In this document: piece by piece, positions 59,206-64,000 of the stretch | How positions within the stretch are numbered: position 1 is the stretch's first letter | Layout of the letters: each line of letters starts with the position of its first letter | Assembly (NCBI GenBank): GCA_947501355.1 | Contig: CANMVA010000002.1 | Coordinates: forward strand, 434,001-498,000 | Length of the DNA: 64,000 bases | Source of the DNA: an uncultured Paracoccaceae bacterium | Lineage (GTDB): Bacteria; Pseudomonadota; Alphaproteobacteria; Rhodobacterales; Rhodobacteraceae | Direction of reading: 5' to 3' | Position numbers and translations under genes: made by a program | The notes under the pieces: generated by a model | The model's database searches: none | What the model was told of the DNA's origin: nothing | What the model saw: the letters and a program-made list of their open reading frames with translations, nothing else

Positions 59206-59937
59206 CTAGGGATTGAGCAACACATCTTCATTATGCGTCAGTTTGTAGAAACGATACGCATGTAAGAAGGCCTGCCGCTTGGTCTCGGCCAGCGCCGTGG
59301 CTTCCTCGTCTTCGCCCCATTGCGCGATCTGCCAGTCCTCATCGACCCTTGAAATATGCCAAAGATCCTCTGGCGGCGTATGCCCCTCAATCGCCGCAAA
59401 TCCGAGGATCAGAGAGCCTGACAGGCTCACCAGATCATGAAACGCCGTCAGCTCAAACGCATTGAGCTGGTGCACCCGCGCGGTCAGACTGCGCAGGGCC
59501 TCGTCGTCCTGCGCCACAAACATAACGCCAGAAACAGGCTTTAAACGGGCGCTTAGGGCCGTTTCGGCCCAATCCAGAAACGGGTCCCAAGCGGTACTCT
59601 GCGCTACGATCAGTTCAACCGGGCTATCGGCGCGGTAGCACAGCAAGTCGGTGGTGCCATACTCTGCGATCATGTCGGCCACTTCGGCGTGTTGCGGCCC
59701 GGTCTTGTCGAGCGCTGCGTTTACCGACCGGGTCACGGGCATCGACATCGGGTTGATCTTTTCGCCCTGGGCAGCCCACTCGCCCGCGACGGCTTTCGCC
59801 ATCGCTTCACTTGGCACAACCAAAGCGGTCTTGGCGGGCGTTTTGATACTGCGCCCATCAAGGCGCACCGAGAAACCTGCGCCTTCCGGCTGCACCGTGG
59901 TCTCTTTCCAAAAGCGTTTTGCGGCCCATTCGCTCAT
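59206..59937 (-). CDS. ATP12 family chaperone (F1 ATPase assembly)
   Basis: 243 residues from the ATG at 59937 (MSEWAAKRFWKETTVQPEG). Family pieces are FSVRLDGRSIKTPAKTALVVPS, AVAGEWAAQGEKINPMSMPVTRS, TTDLLCYRADSPVELIVAQ and SGSLILGFAAIEGH. ATP12 helps assemble the F1 alpha subunit in mitochondria and alphaproteobacteria. It lies 4 bases after the HAD phosphatase gene. The F0 genes are about 40 kb away and the F1 genes are not in the window. Confidence 0.93.
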   Translation of the reverse strand: MSEWAAKRFWKETTVQPEGAGFSVRLDGRSIKTPAKTALVVPSEAMAKAVAGEWAAQGEKINPMSMPVTRSVNAALDKTGPQHAEVADMIAEYGTTDLLCYRADSPVELIVAQSTAWDPFLDWAETALSARLKPVSGVMFVAQDDEALRSLTARVHQLNAFELTAFHDLVSLSGSLILGFAAIEGHTPPEDLWHISRVDEDWQIAQWGEDEEATALAETKRQAFLHAYRFYKLTHNEDVLLNP

Positions 59938-59941
59938 TTTT

Positions 59942-60610
59942 TCAGCTCCAAAGCCCGGAGAGGTGGTCCGGAAGGTGGCGGATATCGTCGATGATTCGGG
60001 CAGGTGATGCCTTTTTAAGCGCCTCAACCGGGTGGTATCCCCAGCTGACCCCGATCGTTTGTGCCCCCGCAGCGCGGCCCATTTCCATGTCGAAACTGGT
60101 ATCGCCAATCATCACCGCATGACCTGCGTCGATGCCGGTTTCGGACAGTGCGGCTTCCACCATCGCAGGGTGCGGCTTCGACGGATGATGATCGCTGACC
60201 TGTTCGGTCATGAAGAACCCGGTCAATTCATGCGTCCGCAATACGATATCAAGCCCCTTGCGCGACTTGCCGGTCGCCACGCCCAGCACAAATTCAGGCA
60301 CCGCTTTGAGCTGCTCCAGCACCTCGCGCACACCGGGATAGAGCGGGCTGTGATCGCGCCCGTTATGGCGGTTCTCAACAAAGGATTGCTTGTAGGCCTC
60401 GACCAATTCGGCGTTCTGGCCGTCATCAAGCTCAGGGGCCAACCGGGCAATGGCTTGAGGCAGTGACAGACCCACAATCGACAGCGTTTCTTCGCGGGAC
60501 GGGGCGGCCAGGCCATGACGCTCAAACGCATGGGTCATCGCGGCAAGGATGTGGTTCTGGCTGTCGACCAGCGTCCCATCCACATCGAACAGGATCAGCT
60601 TCGGGGTCAC
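59942..60610 (-). CDS. HAD-IA hydrolase, phosphoglycolate phosphatase-like
   Basis: 222 residues: motif I DVDGTLVDSQ, motif II VATGKS, motif III lysine around SKPHPAM, motif IV MIGDTSFDMEMGRAAG. The helical cap fits the Gph/phosphoglycolate phosphatase branch. GTG start at 60610 overlaps the RluC-like stop codon (GTGA). The substrate could be 2-phosphoglycolate or another small phosphate ester. Confidence 0.88.
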   Translation of the reverse strand: MTPKLILFDVDGTLVDSQNHILAAMTHAFERHGLAAPSREETLSIVGLSLPQAIARLAPELDDGQNAELVEAYKQSFVENRHNGRDHSPLYPGVREVLEQLKAVPEFVLGVATGKSRKGLDIVLRTHELTGFFMTEQVSDHHPSKPHPAMVEAALSETGIDAGHAVMIGDTSFDMEMGRAAGAQTIGVSWGYHPVEALKKASPARIIDDIRHLPDHLSGLWS

Positions 60611-61650
60611 ATCAAATCCTCAAACGGGTCGGCAGGAAAGTCTTCCGGAAGCCATTCAAACGTCTTCCAGGTCTTGGCCATGTGATCGGAGAGCGGCGCA
60701 GTGATGTTGAGCTGCGCGCCGGTCACCGGATGTGTCAGACTAATGGAGCGGGCGTGCAGATGCAGCTTTCGACTGATCTCGCCGCCCAGCTGTGCGCCCC
60801 AGCCATCGCCGAGGTTCTCTTGCCCCGACCCACCGTATTTACCATCGCCGATGATCGGATGCCCCATTTCGGCCATATGGGCGCGCAGCTGGTGGGTGCG
60901 GCCCGTCACAGGCACCATCGCGACCCATGCGCCGCGCTGCGCCAGCGTGGTCAGCACCGCGTAATCCGTCGTCGCGCGCTTGGCCCCTTCGGTTTTATCG
61001 ACGTCACGCGGATGGATGCAGAGCATCTTCTCCGCCTCGCCTCGCGCGCCATGCCCCGGCGCTTTGACCAGCCCGTATTTGATCGTGCCCATCCGTGGAT
61101 GCGGCACGCCAGCAACGGCGGCCCAGTAAATCTTGCGGGTCTCGCGCGCGCGGAACGCATCGGCCAGCGCATTTGCCGTCAAACGGTTGCGCGCCAGCAG
61201 CAACACGCCCGAGGTGTCCTTGTCGAGCCGGTGCACAAGGCGTGGCTTGTCGTCAAAGCCGAAGGTCAGCGCCTCGGCCAAAAGGTCCACATGGCGGGTC
61301 TGCTTGCTGCCGCCCTGAGACGGCAAGCCCGGCGGCTTGTTCAACGCAATGATGTGATCGTCGCGATATAGAACGCAGGACTGGATCATCTTGGCATCGG
61401 CATCGCTGACGCGCTGCTTGGGTTGCGCGGTGATCTCACCAGGCTCCGGCAACGGCGGCACACGCACCGATTGGCCCGCTTCCACACGGGTCGAGGATTT
61501 CACCCGGCCGCCATCAAGGCGCACCTCGCCCTTTCGGCACATCTTCTCGATCCGGCCTTGGGAGAGATGCGGATAGCGACGACGCAGAAAGCGGTCAAAG
61601 CGCTGGCCGTCTTCATCGCTCATCACCGTGATCATTTGAACACCGCTCAT
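60607..61650 (-). CDS. RluA-family pseudouridine synthase, RluC-like
   Basis: 347 residues. The S4 domain is N-terminal (LRRRYPHLSQGRIEKMCRKGEV), and the catalytic loop is PRLVHRLDKDTSGVLLLAR with the aspartate of HRLDKDTSG. VTGRTHQLRAHMAEMGHPIIGD is the family's second signature. RluC makes pseudouridine at three sites in 23S rRNA; the assignment to RluC rather than RluD is tentative. ATGA overlap with crcB upstream. Confidence 0.92.
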   Translation of the reverse strand: MSGVQMITVMSDEDGQRFDRFLRRRYPHLSQGRIEKMCRKGEVRLDGGRVKSSTRVEAGQSVRVPPLPEPGEITAQPKQRVSDADAKMIQSCVLYRDDHIIALNKPPGLPSQGGSKQTRHVDLLAEALTFGFDDKPRLVHRLDKDTSGVLLLARNRLTANALADAFRARETRKIYWAAVAGVPHPRMGTIKYGLVKAPGHGARGEAEKMLCIHPRDVDKTEGAKRATTDYAVLTTLAQRGAWVAMVPVTGRTHQLRAHMAEMGHPIIGDGKYGGSGQENLGDGWGAQLGGEISRKLHLHARSISLTHPVTGAQLNITAPLSDHMAKTWKTFEWLPEDFPADPFEDLM

Positions 61651-62024
61651 GCGAACATTCCCCGCATAGCGACGACACCAAGAACCAAAGCTGCGATGGA
61701 GAGCACGACCGACAGCCCAACATAGAGCGCCGCATGGCCCACATCGCCGCGCTCAAAAAGCGTATAGGCTTCCAGCGAAAAGGCAGAGAATGTCGTGAAG
61801 CCCCCAAGCACACCGGTCATCAAAAACGGGTTCAGATAGCTCAGGGATTTCTGCCCCAGATAGACCACCAGCAGTCCCATCAGGAACGATCCCACAACGT
61901 TCACCACTAGCACACCCAGCGGGAAGCCGGGACCTGCCCAGCGGAACACGGCAACGCCCACGCCATAGCGCGCAGCCGCTCCGATTGCGCCGCCAAGGGC
62001 CACTTGTAGCATCGTTGAAAACAT
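61647..62024 (-). CDS. crcB: Fluoride channel CrcB/Fluc
   Basis: 125 residues with four membrane helices. LGGAIGAAARYGV, PLGVLVVNVVGSFLMGLL and the key GVLGGFTTFSAFSLEAY (phenylalanine box and sodium-site region) are diagnostic. It exports fluoride as a dual-topology dimer. No fluoride riboswitch is evident in the 31 bases between it and rarA. Confidence 0.95.
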   Translation of the reverse strand: MFSTMLQVALGGAIGAAARYGVGVAVFRWAGPGFPLGVLVVNVVGSFLMGLLVVYLGQKSLSYLNPFLMTGVLGGFTTFSAFSLEAYTLFERGDVGHAALYVGLSVVLSIAALVLGVVAMRGMFA

Positions 62025-62055
62025 GGCGCGTCTGTCGCGCGCATGGGCTTTGATG

Positions 62056-63363
62056 TCAACCGCCGCGCTTGCCGCGCAGCTTGACGAAATAGTCCAATCG
62101 TCGCTTCAACTCGCGCTCGAACCCCCGCTCGACGGGTGCGTAAAAGACCGGGCGCTTCATACCTTCGGGGAAGTAGTTCTGCCCGGAAAAGCCATCCTCG
62201 GCATCGTGGTCGTAGGCATAGCCGTCACCATAGCCCTGATCCTTCATCAGCGATGTGGGCGCATTCAGAATATGCTTGGGCGGCGGCTCTGACCCGGTTT
62301 GTTTGGCCGACTTGCGGGACTGCTTGTAGGCGACGTAGCCCGCGTTCGATTTCGGGGCGAGCGCCAGATAGGTGACAGCCTGCGCGAGAGCAAGCTCACC
62401 TTCCGGGGAGCCAAGGCGTTCGTAGGTCTCCCAGCTTTGCAGGCAGACGGCTTGGGCTTGTGGGTCGGCCAGCCCGATATCTTCGACTGCCATGCGGGTC
62501 AGACGGCGGGCCAGAAAGCGCGGGTCCTCGCCGCCCTCCAGCATCCGCGCGAACCAGTAAAGCGAGGCATCTGGATCCGAGCCGCGAACGGATTTATGCA
62601 GCGCCGAGATCAGGTTGTAGTGCGCATCGCCGGACTTGTCGTATTGCGCCGCACGCCGCATTAGACGTGCGCCAAGCGTGGCGGTATCGAGCTTGTCCTT
62701 GTCCGGCCAAGCCGCGACCTGTTCGATCAAGTTCAGTAGCGCACGGCCATCGCCATCGGCCATCTCCAAGAGCGCCTCTCGCGCAGGGCCATCCAAGGGC
62801 AGCCCCTTGCCCAGCTCCTTCTCGGCCCGTTGGGCCAGCCGCTCCAGATCGGCCAGATCAAGGCGCTCCAGCACCAACACCTGCGCGCGGGACATGACGG
62901 CGGCGTTCAGCTCAAAGGACGGGTTCTCTGTCGTGGCGCCGACCAGAAGGATCGTGCCGTCCTCCATATGGGGCAAGAACCCATCTTGCTGGGCTTTGTT
63001 GAAACGATGTATCTCGTCCACGAACAGCAAGGTCCCCTTCCCGTTCGCACGGCGCATCTTGGCGGCCTCGAACACCTTTCGCAGGTCCGGCACACCAGTA
63101 AAGATCGCGCTGATCTGCACAAAATGCAGGTCGGTTTCATCCGCAAGCAAACGCGCAATGGTGGTCTTGCCCACACCGGGCGGCCCCCAGAAAATCAGCG
63201 AGGACAACGCGTTGTTGGCGAGCATCACGCCCAGTGGCGCATCGGGGCCAAGCACTTGCTCCTGACCAATCACCTCTGACAGCGCTTGCGGGCGCAAGCG
63301 GTCGGCCAGCGGGCGGGGGGCACCGCTGGCGACGGGTTCAGACGTATCGAACAAATCGGCCAT
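62056..63363 (-). CDS. rarA: Replication-associated recombination ATPase RarA (MgsA)
   Basis: 435 residues, clamp-loader-like AAA+. PLADRLRPQALSEVIGQEQVLG, Walker A FWGPPGVGKTTIARLLA, Walker B TLLFVDEIHRFNKAQQD and sensor VGATTENPSFELN are all present, and the C-terminal domain has PKHILNAPTSLMKDQGYGDGYAYDHD. It acts at stalled replication forks. The ATG at 63363 is 37 bases after the luxI-type gene on the same strand. Confidence 0.95.
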   Translation of the reverse strand: MADLFDTSEPVASGAPRPLADRLRPQALSEVIGQEQVLGPDAPLGVMLANNALSSLIFWGPPGVGKTTIARLLADETDLHFVQISAIFTGVPDLRKVFEAAKMRRANGKGTLLFVDEIHRFNKAQQDGFLPHMEDGTILLVGATTENPSFELNAAVMSRAQVLVLERLDLADLERLAQRAEKELGKGLPLDGPAREALLEMADGDGRALLNLIEQVAAWPDKDKLDTATLGARLMRRAAQYDKSGDAHYNLISALHKSVRGSDPDASLYWFARMLEGGEDPRFLARRLTRMAVEDIGLADPQAQAVCLQSWETYERLGSPEGELALAQAVTYLALAPKSNAGYVAYKQSRKSAKQTGSEPPPKHILNAPTSLMKDQGYGDGYAYDHDAEDGFSGQNYFPEGMKRPVFYAPVERGFERELKRRLDYFVKLRGKRGG

Positions 63364-63400
63364 AGCGCACCATAGAAAGGGCGCAGGCCGAGGGGAAGGC

Positions 63401-63988
63401 TCAGTGCAGATGGGCGGTGAAATCGAGGCTGACCGCCTGATAGTTGATCCCGCCCATATCCATCACGCGACCCGCCGGTGCCATGTCCAAAGCGCAGCGC
63501 TTGGCCCATCGGCTCCAGTTCGACGGCAACAGCGCCACCATCTGGTTGATGCCTTCGGCGCGAGAGGCCCGCACCATCTCCATCACCAGCCGGGTATGGA
63601 CCTTGCGGCGAATGGTGGAGGGGATGTTATGGGCCACAAAGCCGCGCGTGACCTCCCAGACATGGGGGGCAACCGGCGCCTCGGTGAACAGCAAATCCCG
63701 CGGGATCGAGTCGAGCAGACCCATCTGCGCATCGCGGATCATGTAGCTGTAGATGCCGCAGCGCGCGGTGGTCGGTGTCAGACGCACACCTGCCATCACC
63801 TCCCCCAGGTGATGAACCGCGATCCAGCGGCTTTGGGGTGTGTCGTATTGGTCGAACTCCATGTCCATGACCTCGGGAAGGTCCCATTTGTTCTGGACGA
63901 TGAAGGATTGCTTCCGCGCGCGGAAGATATTGGCGAACAGCTCACCGTGCTGGTGGAAGTTGGCGAAGGAAAGGGTCGTGGCTTGCAT
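63401..63988 (-). CDS. Acyl-homoserine-lactone synthase (LuxI family)
   Basis: 195 residues. All eight residues conserved in the LuxI family can be placed: R25, F29, W35, D46, D49, R69, E112 and R115 (RARKQSF, NKWDLP, EFDQYD, GVRLTPT, WEVTR). It makes N-acyl-homoserine lactone from S-adenosylmethionine and an acyl carrier thioester or CoA; chain length cannot be read here. GGAG lies about 10 bases before the ATG at 63988. No luxR gene is present on the left; a partner could lie just beyond the right edge. Confidence 0.88.
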   Translation of the reverse strand: MQATTLSFANFHQHGELFANIFRARKQSFIVQNKWDLPEVMDMEFDQYDTPQSRWIAVHHLGEVMAGVRLTPTTARCGIYSYMIRDAQMGLLDSIPRDLLFTEAPVAPHVWEVTRGFVAHNIPSTIRRKVHTRLVMEMVRASRAEGINQMVALLPSNWSRWAKRCALDMAPAGRVMDMGGINYQAVSLDFTAHLH

Positions 63989-64000
63989 GAGTGGTCTCCG

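Noticed and set aside
62025-62055. Fluoride riboswitch before crcB
   Set aside because: Only 31 bases separate crcB from rarA, too short for the motif, and none of its conserved pieces is visible.
1-64000. CRISPR arrays, insertion sequences, prophage or integrase genes
   Set aside because: I found no regularly spaced direct repeats, transposase motifs or integrase motifs in the visible frames.
1-64000. tRNA or rRNA genes
   Set aside because: No cloverleaf with a T-loop GTTCRANNC and matching acceptor arm, and no rRNA-like conserved stretches, were seen in the intergenic gaps.

Overview
The window is chromosomal DNA from an alphaproteobacterium, most likely a marine member of the Rhodobacterales (Rhodobacteraceae / Roseobacter group). 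The evidence is the gene content. There is a separate F0 ATP synthase operon with two b-type subunits, an Aap-type general amino-acid ABC transporter, ATP12, MipZ, and the ffh-rpsP-rimM-trmD-rplS-rpmE ribosome-biogenesis row. A LuxI-type synthase and many tightly overlapping GC-rich genes fit the same group. I saw no rRNA, tRNA, CRISPR array, insertion sequence or phage genes. Almost all of the window is coding, and only one gap exceeds 300 bases (42117-42527).

Layout. 1-14 kb: a truncated moxR, a DUF1285 gene, a metal efflux protein, then a minus-strand run ending in polA. After these come an ABC ATPase without a visible permease, a divergent glycosyltransferase/sulfotransferase pair, and repair genes (nth, an AraC-MGMT fusion). 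14-20 kb: an OmpA-type lipoprotein, a FadR-like regulator, a fatty acid desaturase and the F0 operon atpI-atpB-atpE-atpF'-atpF. 20-24 kb: small regulators with divergent or convergent partners (LysR with a GFA protein, ArsR against ClbS/DfsB, LysR with azoR). 24.5-34 kb: the ffh to rpmE row, carrying three tandem GNAT acetyltransferases, chorismate mutase, bluB, a kinase-like gene, a pair of tiny genes and a LysR gene.

34-45 kb is the most accessory-looking part. It holds an ArnT-like membrane glycosyltransferase, a BCCT transporter whose 5' end is out of frame at a run of seven C, and a 1065-residue fusion protein. The fusion joins a corrinoid/iron-sulfur reductive dehalogenase to its own flavin/ferredoxin reductase. 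A Meh-Mct pair (mesaconyl-CoA chemistry) and mipZ follow. 45-64 kb: a purine/nucleoside-type BMP ABC transporter operon with an extra small membrane protein, an SDR, argB with a cysteine-rich ferredoxin-like gene and sixA, the aapJQMP operon, and a tight minus-strand run crcB-rluC-HAD-ATP12. rarA and a LuxI-type acyl-homoserine-lactone synthase close the window.

The best leads are these. (1) The self-contained, apparently cytoplasmic reductive dehalogenase-reductase fusion. (2) The poly-C frameshift in the neighbouring BCCT transporter. (3) A repeated short 3'-end element found four times, always downstream of genes and in the direction of their transcription. (4) A convergent gap at 11.4-11.6 kb with a CtrA-type box and an 11-base inverted repeat. 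(5) Several structured leaders, notably before ffh. Everything here was read from the sequence by eye. Family names rest on recognised motifs, and no database search was run.
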